Positions 35,820 through 43,217 of a stretch of 55,759 bases of DNA are shown piece by piece. Within the stretch, counting starts at the first letter, position 1, and the number at the start of each line of letters is the position of its first letter. Made by a program: the position numbers and the translations under genes. The DNA is from Levilactobacillus fujinensis (lineage in GTDB: Bacteria; Bacillota; Bacilli; Lactobacillales; Lactobacillaceae): NCBI RefSeq assembly GCF_003946335.1, contig NZ_RHNX01000019.1, positions 1-55,759 of the forward strand, read 5' to 3'. The notes below the pieces were generated by a model, which had not been told where the DNA came from, searched no databases, and worked only from the letters and a program-made list of their open reading frames with translations.

Positions 35820-36416
35820 ATGAAGATTTATACGCGAGTCGGAGATCAAGGCATGACGAAACAAGTTAGTGGCAAAATGGTGTCCAAAACGGATGCACAG
35901 ATTGTGACGCTGGGGGATGTCGACGAACTACAATCTTATTTAGGGGTTGTTATCGCCAGTTTCAAGTCCGACCAAACCGACCTCATCGATGAACTGAGTG
36001 AGGTTCAGCGAAAACTCTACGTGTTGGAGGCTGACATTAGTGTAAAACGGCATCAAGAGATGAGACCAGCCGACACGACGCAGTTGGAACATCGGGTCGA
36101 CTACTTCATCGCTAATGCGCCAGAATTAAAAGAATTTATCTTACCTGGGGGTTCACCAGCAGGTGCCAATCTCCACTATGCCCGCACGGTAGCCCGTCGC
36201 GCAGAACGTTCAGCGGTTGCCTTAAACGCAGAGCAACCTTTGGAGCCAGCTATCCTAACGTACCTCAACCGACTATCAGATTACTTCTTCGCCATGGCCC
36301 GCTACGTCAACCATCAAGATGGCGTCGAAGAAATTCTCAGCAACAAGGAAAAGGCTGACCGTAAGGCAGCTAGGGATGCCAAGCGCCAAGCAAAATTAAA
36401 TGAAACGACCGACTGA
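35820..36416 (+). CDS. pduO: Cob(I)alamin adenosyltransferase, PduO type
   Basis: A 198-residue ATP:cob(I)alamin adenosyltransferase of the PduO fold, which makes adenosylcobalamin. Features are KIYTRVGDQGMTKQV at the start (ATP loop), GDVDELQSYLG near 33-43, HYARTVARRAERSAV near 120-134, and NRLSDYFFAMARYVN near 153-167. The C-terminal 25 residues are Lys/Arg-rich. I chose the ATG at 35820; ATGs at 35811 and 35814 sit too close to GAAGGG. The role is most simply to supply coenzyme to the reductase just upstream, since no propanediol or glycerol dehydratase gene is in the window. Confidence 0.9.
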   Translation: MKIYTRVGDQGMTKQVSGKMVSKTDAQIVTLGDVDELQSYLGVVIASFKSDQTDLIDELSEVQRKLYVLEADISVKRHQEMRPADTTQLEHRVDYFIANAPELKEFILPGGSPAGANLHYARTVARRAERSAVALNAEQPLEPAILTYLNRLSDYFFAMARYVNHQDGVEEILSNKEKADRKAARDAKRQAKLNETTD

Positions 36417-36430
36417 TCATAAAACAGGTC

Positions 36431-36471
36431 AAAAAAATCCCAGCAATCGCGACGACTGCTGGGATTTTTTA
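36431..36471. terminator. Bidirectional terminator between pduO and pepO
   Basis: AAAAAATCCCAGCA and TGCTGGGATTTTTT form a perfect stem with A and T runs on both sides. It serves the two convergent genes. Confidence 0.92.
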
Positions 36472-36527
36472 GTAAGGTCATTTGAAAAATTAAAAACATC
36501 GTTAACAATTGAACTGTGAAGACACAA

Positions 36528-38483
36528 TTACCAGATCTTAACGCGGTCAGCAGGGGCGAGGTACATGCCATCTCCCGCCTTGACCCCAAACGTCTGATAG
36601 AAGTCGTCCAGGTTCTTGACCTGAACGTTAGCTCGTAGTTTAGCGGGGGCATGCACGTCGATCGATAACAGCAATTGCATGTACTCCGTTGTGGCCTTCA
36701 TCCGCCAAACGTTGCCCCAGTTGATGAAGAAGGCACGCAGGTCAACATCTGGTTCGGATTTAGCGGCTTCCAGGGCACAGCTTAGGCCACCACCATCGGC
36801 AATGTTTTCAGAAACGGTCAGCTTCCCATTGACCTTTTGGCCAGCAAACTCGATGCCATCAAATTCCTTGATCATAGCTTGGGCGAGACCCTTGAAGTGG
36901 TCGAGGTCGGCGTCGGTCCACAAGTTGTTCAGGTTCCCAAATTCATCGAATTGGGAGCCGTTGTTGTCAAAGGCGTGAGAAATTTCATGGGCGATAACGG
37001 CCCCGATCCCCCCGTAGTTGGCGCTACTGGATTGTTCCAGACTATAGAATGGGGCTTGCAAAATGGCAGCCGGGAAAACAATTTCGTTGTTCGATGGGGA
37101 GTAGTAAGCGTTGACCGTGTCAGCACTCATGTCCCACCGTTCGCGGTCGACGGGATGGCCCCAATGACCGAAGTGATTGTCGATGATGATTTCGGTAATG
37201 GCCTGCAAGTTGTCAAAAAGGGACTTGGTTTCGTCGATCTTAAACTTACTGAAAAGGGCGTCGATCTTGTCAGGGTAGCCTACCTTGATGGTCAGCTTCT
37301 GCAACTTGATGATGGCCTTTTCGCGAGTCGCAGCACTCAACCAATCATTGGTCTTGAGCCGTTGTTGGTAAACGTTGGCCATCTTCAGAACCATTTGACG
37401 AACGTCGGCCTTAGCTTTTTCACCGAAGTACTTGCGGCCGTAGTAGTCACCAACGACTTGGCTGAAGGTGCCAGTTGCCAGATAGAAGGCCGCCTTTTCG
37501 CGAGACTGAGCCTGTTTTTGCCCGGACAAAGCTCGGTTGTAGGTGCCACCGACTTGGCGGAATTCTTCAGTCAGAGCCCCTCTAGCACCCATTGCGGTCT
37601 TGACCAGCATCCAACTCTTGATCAACGCGAAGTTGGCTGGCGTCAAGATGTCGTTAGCGGCGTCAAAGAAGAGCGGTTGTGGCAAGATGACTTGATCTGG
37701 CGTGTCGTTGATGAGGCCCTTAACGACGGCGGTCAAATCAATGTGGTCGAGTTTAGCGTCGACGTCGGCCAGTGGGAATGGGTTGTACATTTTAACGTAG
37801 TCGGCGGCTTCTTCGGATGACTTCACATGCGGTGCGATTTGTGCATCGAATTGCTTGGCTTGTTCGACGACGGTCGTGGCCTTGTCTTCAGTGTAGCCGG
37901 CGAGTTCAAGTAGTTTAACAGCCGTTTGCGTGAAAATCGGTAAGAGTTGTTTAGCGGCCGGATTGTCCTTGGCATAGTAAGTCTTGTCGGGCAGGAAGAG
38001 ACTTGGGGCGTCCACATAAAGGGCATATTGGCTAGTGTTCTTCATGTCGGCGTCGACCCCGATGTCAATTGGCGTTGGCAAGTCCGTCTTGAACCATTCA
38101 ACTAAATGTGCGTTGAGGTCAGCGAAGTCTTTGAGCGCTTCGATCTTGGCCAAAACGGGCTTAAGGGGCGCGGTGCCCACCTTTTCTCGTTCGGCGGAAT
38201 CACTGGTGAGGGTGTAGAGCTTTTTAAACTCTGCCATCTCAGGATTAGCTGGTTCGAGCTTCCCAGCAAGCAGATCGCCAAAGTCGTGCATCAAAGTCTT
38301 TTCGATGTTGTCGGCCAGATCACGGAAACCACCGGTCGTCGCATGGTCACCAGGAATCGTGGCCTGTTCAGCCCACTTGCCGTTAACGGCCTCATAAAAA
38401 TCTTGGGTAACTTGAGACTCGTCGACAGGGAACCTATCAGCACCACCAGCTGGTGAAACAGTCATTAAATGGTTAAGTCGCAT
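36528..38483 (-). CDS. pepO: Neutral endopeptidase, M13 family
   Basis: A 651-residue zinc endopeptidase that cuts oligopeptides in the cytosol of lactic acid bacteria. It has the M13 N-terminal region (TQDFYEAVNGKWAEQ at 26-40), the substrate-binding stretch VNAYYSPSNNEIVFPAAIL near 457-475, the zinc site HEISH at 499-503, the third ligand E559 in ENIADGGG, and a C-terminal Trp. No signal peptide is seen, which agrees with an intracellular peptidase. AAGGAGGATTCCGT precedes the ATG. It is downstream of and codirectional with a MarR gene but separated by a terminator. Confidence 0.93.
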   Translation of the reverse strand: MRLNHLMTVSPAGGADRFPVDESQVTQDFYEAVNGKWAEQATIPGDHATTGGFRDLADNIEKTLMHDFGDLLAGKLEPANPEMAEFKKLYTLTSDSAEREKVGTAPLKPVLAKIEALKDFADLNAHLVEWFKTDLPTPIDIGVDADMKNTSQYALYVDAPSLFLPDKTYYAKDNPAAKQLLPIFTQTAVKLLELAGYTEDKATTVVEQAKQFDAQIAPHVKSSEEAADYVKMYNPFPLADVDAKLDHIDLTAVVKGLINDTPDQVILPQPLFFDAANDILTPANFALIKSWMLVKTAMGARGALTEEFRQVGGTYNRALSGQKQAQSREKAAFYLATGTFSQVVGDYYGRKYFGEKAKADVRQMVLKMANVYQQRLKTNDWLSAATREKAIIKLQKLTIKVGYPDKIDALFSKFKIDETKSLFDNLQAITEIIIDNHFGHWGHPVDRERWDMSADTVNAYYSPSNNEIVFPAAILQAPFYSLEQSSSANYGGIGAVIAHEISHAFDNNGSQFDEFGNLNNLWTDADLDHFKGLAQAMIKEFDGIEFAGQKVNGKLTVSENIADGGGLSCALEAAKSEPDVDLRAFFINWGNVWRMKATTEYMQLLLSIDVHAPAKLRANVQVKNLDDFYQTFGVKAGDGMYLAPADRVKIW

Positions 38484-38619
38484 ACGGAATCCTCCTTAAA
38501 ATAATCGTTACAAACAGAGTAACCCTTTTAACTACAAAAGGGAATTTTTTTATCATCAAAATTTAATAAAAGCGGATTTTCCACCCAGAAAGGCGCGGAT
38601 AAGAGCCAGATTGCAGCTC

Positions 38620-38664
38620 TGACTAAAAATGGGGCGCTGACGATTGGGTCAGACCCCCATTTAC
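38620..38664 (-). terminator. Terminator after the MarR gene
   Basis: On the minus strand AAATGGGGG, inner CTGACC/GGTCAG-type pairing, then CCCCATTTTTAG: a stem closed by a T-run, just past the stop at 38670. It separates marR from pepO. Confidence 0.75.
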
Positions 38665-38669
38665 CGGCG

Positions 38670-39173
38670 TTATTCTTCACCGAGAACCTTCTTCTTGGTA
38701 TGCAGAACGGGACGACGGAACTTCGGCCGTGTCCGGTCCCAAATGGCAATGTTTTGTTGGTACTGGGTAAAGAAATCGTTGATATTTTCGGTGGTCAGAT
38801 TAGTTGGAATCTGGTCCCAGGCTTCAGCACTTTGTAGAAAGGCCTGGTGGATGTCGTGTTCAACGTTGGTCCCTTTGGTGGTTAGCCGCAGGTACTTCAC
38901 GCGTCGATCATCCAACTTTGCTTCCTGTTCAACGAATCCATCAAGTAGTAGCGCCCGTAACTTGCGGGCCGCAGCGGAACGGGTCGTGTGGGTTGCATCT
39001 GCCAACTCACTCAGCGTAATGTTGCGTTGCTCATGAATTTGTTTCAGCAGTAAATACTGTTCGAAGCTTACCGAGTACTGCCCCGTAATTTGTTCGGCGG
39101 CGTTGATCAACACCCGAAAAATTTCTCGGTACTGGCGTAAGAACGCTTCAAATACTCTCTCTTCATGTTGCAT
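38670..39173 (-). CDS. MarR-family transcriptional regulator
   Basis: A 167-residue winged-helix MarR protein: ISVSFEQYLLLKQIHEQ-type helices near 33-48, the recognition region LSELADATHTTRSAAARKLRALL near 54-76, and the wing KLDDRRVKYLRLTTKG near 85-100. The C-terminal tail is basic (RRPVLHTKKKV). Targets are unknown; MarR proteins commonly respond to phenolics or oxidants and control a neighbour. The nearest same-strand gene upstream is a protein of unknown function at 39361. A 9-bp inverted repeat lies upstream (39230-39268). Confidence 0.87.
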   Translation of the reverse strand: MQHEERVFEAFLRQYREIFRVLINAAEQITGQYSVSFEQYLLLKQIHEQRNITLSELADATHTTRSAAARKLRALLLDGFVEQEAKLDDRRVKYLRLTTKGTNVEHDIHQAFLQSAEAWDQIPTNLTTENINDFFTQYQQNIAIWDRTRPKFRRPVLHTKKKVLGEE

Positions 39174-39229
39174 GAAAACTCCCCCCTAGGAAAAACATGG
39201 TCTGCTGGTTTAGTGAACTTTGCCAACAA

Positions 39230-39268
39230 AATAACGGTCGCTATTCACTACATCAGCATACCGTTATT
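39230..39268. promoter_or_regulatory. 9-bp inverted repeat upstream of the MarR gene
   Basis: AATAACGGT, 21 bases, then ACCGTTATT. It is placed 57 bp before the marR start, so it may be an autoregulatory operator. The wide spacer is longer than usual for one MarR dimer. Confidence 0.35.
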
Positions 39269-39360
39269 ATGCCGCCTGACTGGTGGGGATAAAAATGATT
39301 GCGCTTGGAGACGGTGGCTAAGATAAGTCACCTTGTATTCTAATGAGTAAAGGTAAGCAG

Positions 39361-39867
39361 TTATTGCGCGGGTTGAAGGAAGGCAAGGGTGTCGCTTGGC
39401 TGCCAAACGTAAAGGTCGTCACACCGGTAACCGCGCAGCCAGAGGGTATCGTCGATGCGTCGCAGATAGAATCCTTTGGGCAGATTAGGGTCGTTATTTG
39501 CGATTGGCGACATCACAGTGATTGCTCCCTGAGGTGCTTCGTGCTTGCTTAAAATAGAATTGGTACTCCGGACTTGCGTTTGCCACTGCAGTCGAAAGTC
39601 AACGGCTAGGGCTAACGGACAAAGCTGTAAGCCAAGCTCGGATGCCCGCCGGAAAATGGTGGGGAGCGTGGCGGGCGTCACTAACGTTAACTCGGCCACA
39701 GTTATCACTCGTAAGTGCTGTGTTTGGCCGGCAGACAGCGGGTGAAAGCGTGTGTCGGCAAATAAGTCCTGAGCATGGTGATTCAACGAAATCTGTTGCG
39801 CAGCGAGTTCCTGTTGAAATTGTTTGGCAGAAAAGCCACTGGTTGTCAAAGCAATGGTGTAAGCCAT
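39361..39867 (-). CDS. Protein of unknown function, 168 residues
   Basis: A good start (AAGGAGGGGTTACC before the ATG at 39867) opens a 168-codon frame. The N-terminal half is mixed alpha/beta (FSAKQFQQELAAQQISLN, LRVITVAELTLV). The C-terminal half has a PQGAITVMSPIANND loop, then PKGFYLRRIDDTLWLRGYRCDD and YVWQPSDTLAFL, a compact beta-rich unit. No signal peptide or membrane segment. I do not recognise the family. It stands alone; module A starts 26 bp upstream on the other strand. Confidence 0.7.
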   Translation of the reverse strand: MAYTIALTTSGFSAKQFQQELAAQQISLNHHAQDLFADTRFHPLSAGQTQHLRVITVAELTLVTPATLPTIFRRASELGLQLCPLALAVDFRLQWQTQVRSTNSILSKHEAPQGAITVMSPIANNDPNLPKGFYLRRIDDTLWLRGYRCDDLYVWQPSDTLAFLQPAQ

Positions 39868-39892
39868 GGTAACCCCTCCTTAGAGTCTAAAA

Positions 39893-40259
39893 GGTTGAAG
39901 GCCAAAATGTTTGCGTTACTATTTGCGACAGTAGGGATTATTACGGCTAAATTAGTGAAAACAGCCGCACTCCGGCCGCCAGGGATTCCGCTTGCTGTGG
40001 GGAACGCTTCCAGCCAAAGGACGAGCTTCCAGCTCGCCTGAAAGCCGCCAAAATCAGGCGTCTCCCAGGTCGTCCCACGATGCAAGCCGGAAAGAACGCC
40101 GATTAACATCGTCGACACGGCTAGCTGCATCTCTGGCTGCCTCCGGCTCTGATTGTACATGTCAATTCCAATCACTGAATCCCAAGTGGTCGCTAAAGTT
40201 TAAGCATAATTCAATAGCGCTTCAAACGGCATGATCCATGTTGCCTCAGACCAACTACG
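39893..40259 (+). repeat. Dispersed repeat, module A, copy 3 (longest)
   Basis: It runs from GGTTGAAGGCCAAAATG through GCCAGGGATTCCGCTTG and GGTCGTCCCACGATGC to GTTGCCTCAGACCAACTACG. Bases 39893-40036 and 40125-40259 match 45167-45445 almost base for base, and the 88 bp between them are missing there. Part of that extra segment (AAATCAGGCGTCTCCCAGG) is present in copy 2. No reading frame or promoter seen. Confidence 0.85.
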
Positions 40260-40417
40260 TCAGCCGAGAGGTCGGCAGATATGGGCTCAGGCGCGTCGTT
40301 CTACTTAGTCGGCAGGTGGGTTCCCTGCTGGCTTAGTAGAAAACCAAGCTTGGAGACTCGGCATTTTCGAAGCTTCAAGTTGTATTCGCACCGTTCCAGC
40401 CCATATCTGCCGGCCGG
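40260..40417 (-). mobile_element. Module B hairpin, MITE-like insertion
   Basis: The arms GGTCGGCAGATATGGGCT (40270-40287) and AGCCCATATCTGCCGGCC (40398-40415) are terminal inverted repeats matching at 17 of 18 positions, around about 110 bp without an open frame. The composite at 45167-45490 runs straight from CTACG into TAAGGCG where this copy is inserted, so the unit behaves as a removable piece. A possible 2-bp GT duplication flanks it. Related copies are at 47243-47391, 11680-11806 and 16051-16185. No transposase with matching ends is in the window. Confidence 0.65.
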
Positions 40418-40515
40418 TAAGGCGATGGTTGGACAACGTTGCCTAATTTTAGACCCAGTATCATTGTGACAACGGTCATAACGTGTGTTTGGGGACTTTC
40501 AACCTCAGTTAGAGT
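40418..40515 (-). repeat. Dispersed repeat, module C, copy 6
   Basis: Read on the minus strand, GAGGTTGAAAGTCCCC, GACCGTTGTCACAATGATAC and GGGTCTAAAATTAGGC, followed by GTTGTCCAACCATCGCC. The same order is found at 15981-16050 and 17985-18062. Confidence 0.8.
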
Positions 40516-40522
40516 GAAAGAA

Positions 40523-40566
40523 AGGACCTAACTACCAGTGAAAACGGGCAATTAGGTCCTAATTTG
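40523..40566 (-). terminator. Hairpin downstream of the lipoprotein gene
   Basis: AGGACCTAA (40523-40531) and TTAGGTCCT (40552-40560) pair; on the minus strand TTTCTTTC follows. Likely the end of the lipoprotein transcript. Confidence 0.65.
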
Positions 40567-40591
40567 TTTAAGTTAAAATTGGAATACGGCT

Positions 40592-40617
40592 TGCTATATC
40601 TGCCAGCCGGTAAGGCG
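40592..40617 (-). repeat. End fragment of module B
   Basis: GCTATATCTGCCAGCCGG then TAAGGCG repeats the right end of the hairpin and its flank (40400-40424). Only this end is present, right before the lipoprotein stop codon. Confidence 0.55.
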
Positions 40618-40626
40618 AAAGAGCAT

Positions 40627-41511
40627 CTATTTCGTCATGTAGATATAAAGGTGGTCGGTGGAGAAGCCGGTATTAAACCGAATGCCATTCGACCGAATCG
40701 TCTTCGTAGTGGTCGAGGAACTGTTCTTCTTAGCGTCTTTCAAAACCTTTTCAAACTTGTTGATGACGTACTTCGGCTTGGCACCTAAAGTCGTTCCCAG
40801 TAGAGCAAAGGTGGTCCCAAACTTCTTTTGACCGGACTTGGTCTTCATTTGCTTAGTAGGTATGATCATGGCTAAGCTCATCAGCTTGCCGTCTTGAACG
40901 TTGCCACGCACGGTGACGTCCTTGGTAGCAATCAAGTTCTTAAGACCGGATTTCGCAGTGGTTGGGAGTAGGTCGTCCTTGGCCTGTTTTTTGGCCGTGG
41001 CCATTTCGGCTTGAAGCTTTTTAGCGGCGGCTTGTTGTTGCTGCATGGCTGCAGCAGCGGCCGTTGGGTTAGTTTTGGCTAAGGCTGTCAATTTTTTCTT
41101 CGTGGCGGCCTGGCTCTTTTGGGCCGCTTGAAGTTCCTTTTGAACTTTGGCAGGCAGGTAGCTACCGATGACCATTTGGTTGTATTTAGCGGCGACCTTC
41201 TTGTAGTTACCTAAGGCCTTGACCTTCTTCACGGTGACGGACTTAGTCGCACTGCCAGCCGTGATTTTGACCTTTTGGTCGGTCGTGGCGGCAGGAACCT
41301 GGAAGAAATAGGTGCCACCGTTAACCTTCGTACTACGTTTGGAACCATTTGCAATTTGATAGCTGACCGTCTTGGATTTGGCTTTGCCCTTGATGACTGC
41401 AGTCAAAGCAGTTGGGCGATAGCTGGTCTTATTCGTAGTAAGTGTGTTATTCGAGCAGCCGGCAAGGGTCAAGGCTAAAAGACCCAGGGCGCCCAACAAA
41501 AACTTCTTCAA
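40627..41511 (-). CDS. Lipoprotein of unknown function
   Basis: A 294-residue exported lipoprotein: positively charged start (MKKFLLGALGLLALT), lipobox LAGC with Cys19, then a Ser/Thr/Lys-rich extracellular part. Residues about 30-90 look like a beta-sandwich (TALTAVIKGKAKSK, TYFFQVPAATTDQKVKI), and residues 130-180 are an Ala/Lys/Gln-rich helix with a run of Ala and Gln, probably a coiled coil. The C-terminal domain (IRFNTGFSTDHLYIYMTK) is unrecognised. It would be anchored on the outer face of the membrane. Function unknown. Confidence 0.8.
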   Translation of the reverse strand: MKKFLLGALGLLALTLAGCSNNTLTTNKTSYRPTALTAVIKGKAKSKTVSYQIANGSKRSTKVNGGTYFFQVPAATTDQKVKITAGSATKSVTVKKVKALGNYKKVAAKYNQMVIGSYLPAKVQKELQAAQKSQAATKKKLTALAKTNPTAAAAAMQQQQAAAKKLQAEMATAKKQAKDDLLPTTAKSGLKNLIATKDVTVRGNVQDGKLMSLAMIIPTKQMKTKSGQKKFGTTFALLGTTLGAKPKYVINKFEKVLKDAKKNSSSTTTKTIRSNGIRFNTGFSTDHLYIYMTK

Positions 41512-41679
41512 TTATATCCATCCCTTTAGTGATTAATTTACTTGATTCATCTTACCACAATCTGTCAGAGAAGCGAGAATGAGAATTGCCTAACATTTTA
41601 CCGGGAAGCCTAAAAATCTCGTGAAAAATGACGCAATTAGCTTTCACTGTCGCAGCAGAATTGTTATCATGAAGTTGTT

Positions 41680-41693
41680 GAAAGCGATACCAC
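41680..41693 (+). promoter_or_regulatory. cre-like site upstream of the second stress protein
   Basis: TGAAAGCGATACCA differs from the cre consensus at one position (C where A or T is expected). It lies about 30 bp before the ATG, where CcpA would repress. Confidence 0.45.
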
Positions 41694-41723
41694 ATTGATG
41701 GTTTACTATGGGAAGGACGGGAT

Positions 41724-42152
41724 ATGATGTATGAACGGATCTTAGTACCGATGGATGGCAGCAAGAATGCCCACGCGGCGTTAGTGGAGGCCACCAAACT
41801 AGCCCAAAAATTGGGCGCCAAACTGTTCATTGTTTCCGTCGCTAGTGATCAAACCTATGCCCACTACGGCGCGGAATTCGGTAGCGAAATCATTACTCAC
41901 TTTAAAGACGCGGCGACGACATTTCTGGAAAGTGCCGTTGAAGAGGTGAAGCAACAGGGAGTTCCGGTTGAGACGAGTTTCAAAGTTGGGCTTCCTAAAC
42001 CAACCATTGCCAAGACATTGCCGGCGGAATTGAACACGACGTTAACCGTCATTGGTCGTTCCGGTGTCCACGGTTTAGGGAAAGCGATTATGGGATCCAC
42101 CACCAACTATGTTGTTCAGAATTCAGAGACGAGTGTTCTGGTGGTTGATTAG
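41724..42152 (+). CDS. Universal stress protein, UspA family (ATP-binding type)
   Basis: A 142-residue single-domain Usp: YERILVPMDGSKNAHAAL at 3-20 and the classic ATP loop GRSGVHGLGKAIMGSTTNYV near 111-130 (G-x2-G-x9-G-S), then TSVLVVD at the end. The full loop predicts ATP binding, unlike the stress protein at 831. GGAAGGACGGG lies before an ATGATG pair; either could be used. Single-gene unit with its own terminator and a cre-like site upstream. Confidence 0.9.
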   Translation: MMYERILVPMDGSKNAHAALVEATKLAQKLGAKLFIVSVASDQTYAHYGAEFGSEIITHFKDAATTFLESAVEEVKQQGVPVETSFKVGLPKPTIAKTLPAELNTTLTVIGRSGVHGLGKAIMGSTTNYVVQNSETSVLVVD

Positions 42153-42169
42153 TTAATTTAGCAATTATT

Positions 42170-42202
42170 GAGAGGTGCGGTCCTAGTGGCCGGGCCTCTT
42201 TT
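42170..42202 (+). terminator. Terminator after the second stress protein
   Basis: GAGAGGTGCGGTCC and GGCCGGGCCTCTTTT form a stem followed by a T-run, 17 bp past the stop codon. Confidence 0.8.
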
Positions 42203-42270
42203 CGTGTAGATCAAAATTTACAGTGGATTGAAAGAATCATCAGGTTTAGTATCAAAATGGAAATGAACGC

Positions 42271-42302
42271 AAAAAAACACACCGACAGTATCGGTGTGTT
42301 TT
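42271..42302. terminator. Terminator of the 38-residue protein gene
   Basis: AAAACACACCGA and TCGGTGTGTTTT around CAGTA: a 12-bp perfect stem. On the minus strand a T-run follows. Confidence 0.88.
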
Positions 42303-42318
42303 CAGTAATGACTTCAGC

Positions 42319-42435
42319 TTACTTCTTGTTCTTTAACCAACGTTGTAAGTCTGAAATTTCGTCGCGGCGCTTCCGGTCCTTTTTACGGTTAACCTTCCGA
42401 CGGCCTTGGACGCCATTTGGATGTGCTTTTCTCAT
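42319..42435 (-). CDS. Very small basic protein, 38 residues
   Basis: An ATG at 42435 preceded by GCGAGGG opens a 38-codon frame with its own strong terminator 17 bp past the stop. The sequence starts MRKAHPNGVQGRRKVNRKKD and ends QRWLKNKK. About half the residues are Lys or Arg, so it probably binds RNA or the ribosome. Such tiny basic proteins are easily missed. I do not recognise a named family. Confidence 0.65.
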   Translation of the reverse strand: MRKAHPNGVQGRRKVNRKKDRKRRDEISDLQRWLKNKK

Positions 42436-43101
42436 TGTAAAAACCCTCGCTTAATTAAAATAACAATCGACTGTAAGTTTACTGGTTTTCCTAGCAAAAT
42501 GCAAGCTCTATACAGGATCAACTAGTTTTAAACCACCCGGAAGCGTTGACAGGACAACGTTTACTGTGATTTGTTTAAAATTTTTATTGGGGTCCAACCA
42601 ACCTGCCAGAAAGTGGTATATTGGAATCAATTCGCTAAAACGGCGAACGCCAGGTTCTCGACTGATGACCTGAGTTGCGTGATTTTTAGCCGACGATTTA
42701 GCTGTCGTAACCGTGATATAACGCGGATAGCGTGCGTACTGTTTGCGAATGGACATTGCACAGGCATGCTCGTACCGCAAAAGCAACCTATCTGTAAAAA
42801 CCACGTTCTGTTTTAAATCACCCAATCATCAATTTTATCACCAACAGTTTTACATAGGCCTGAATGCAACCGAACAGAATAGGCGACACTAATCTTCATT
42901 GTGACTTAATATTTGGCTAGGGTCAATGGCGCAAGGGAGAGTGTCGGTGAAACTTTGGGCATAGCGCCTAAAGAAGGATAACGCGTTGCGTCGTATTTGG
43001 CAAGCTAGCTGATGTTCTAAGACACGATAGAAGGAGCTGGTTCGGCGCATGCGGGTGGGTTAAGCATTCGCCGGCATTCTTGCCCAAGTTACAGCATGGG
43101 C
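42436..43101. other. Long intergenic region without a supported gene
   Basis: Open frames at 42508-42825 (minus), 42571-42816 (plus) and 42968-43183 (minus) have no ribosome binding site and no motif, and overlap one another. No repeat module is recognised before 43102. The function of this stretch is unknown. Confidence 0.4.
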
Positions 43102-43149
43102 GACCTGAAAGCCCGTACTTCAGGCTGAAGGCGTTTCCCGCAGCAGGCG
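43102..43149 (-). repeat. Dispersed repeat, module A, partial copy 4
   Basis: Read on the minus strand, GCCTGCTGCGGGAAACGCC, TTCAGCCTGAAGTACGGGC and TTTCAGG match the centre of module A in copy 2 (GCTTGCTGCGAAAAACGCC, TTCAGCCAAAGGACGG). It lies 69 bp before the first yibE/F gene. Confidence 0.6.
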
Positions 43150-43217
43150 ACGTACGATTATGGTATGCGACTCTAATCTTCAAATGATTTTAGTATCTAA
43201 GGAAAGGGACGGCGAGA

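Noticed and set aside
36837-37820. 327-codon open frame antisense to pepO
   Set aside because: Mirror frame of a well-supported M13 peptidase gene; no ribosome binding site or motif.
42508-43183. Three mutually overlapping frames between the 38-residue gene and yibE/F
   Set aside because: Starts are weak or absent, no recognisable domain, and one overlaps repeat A4.
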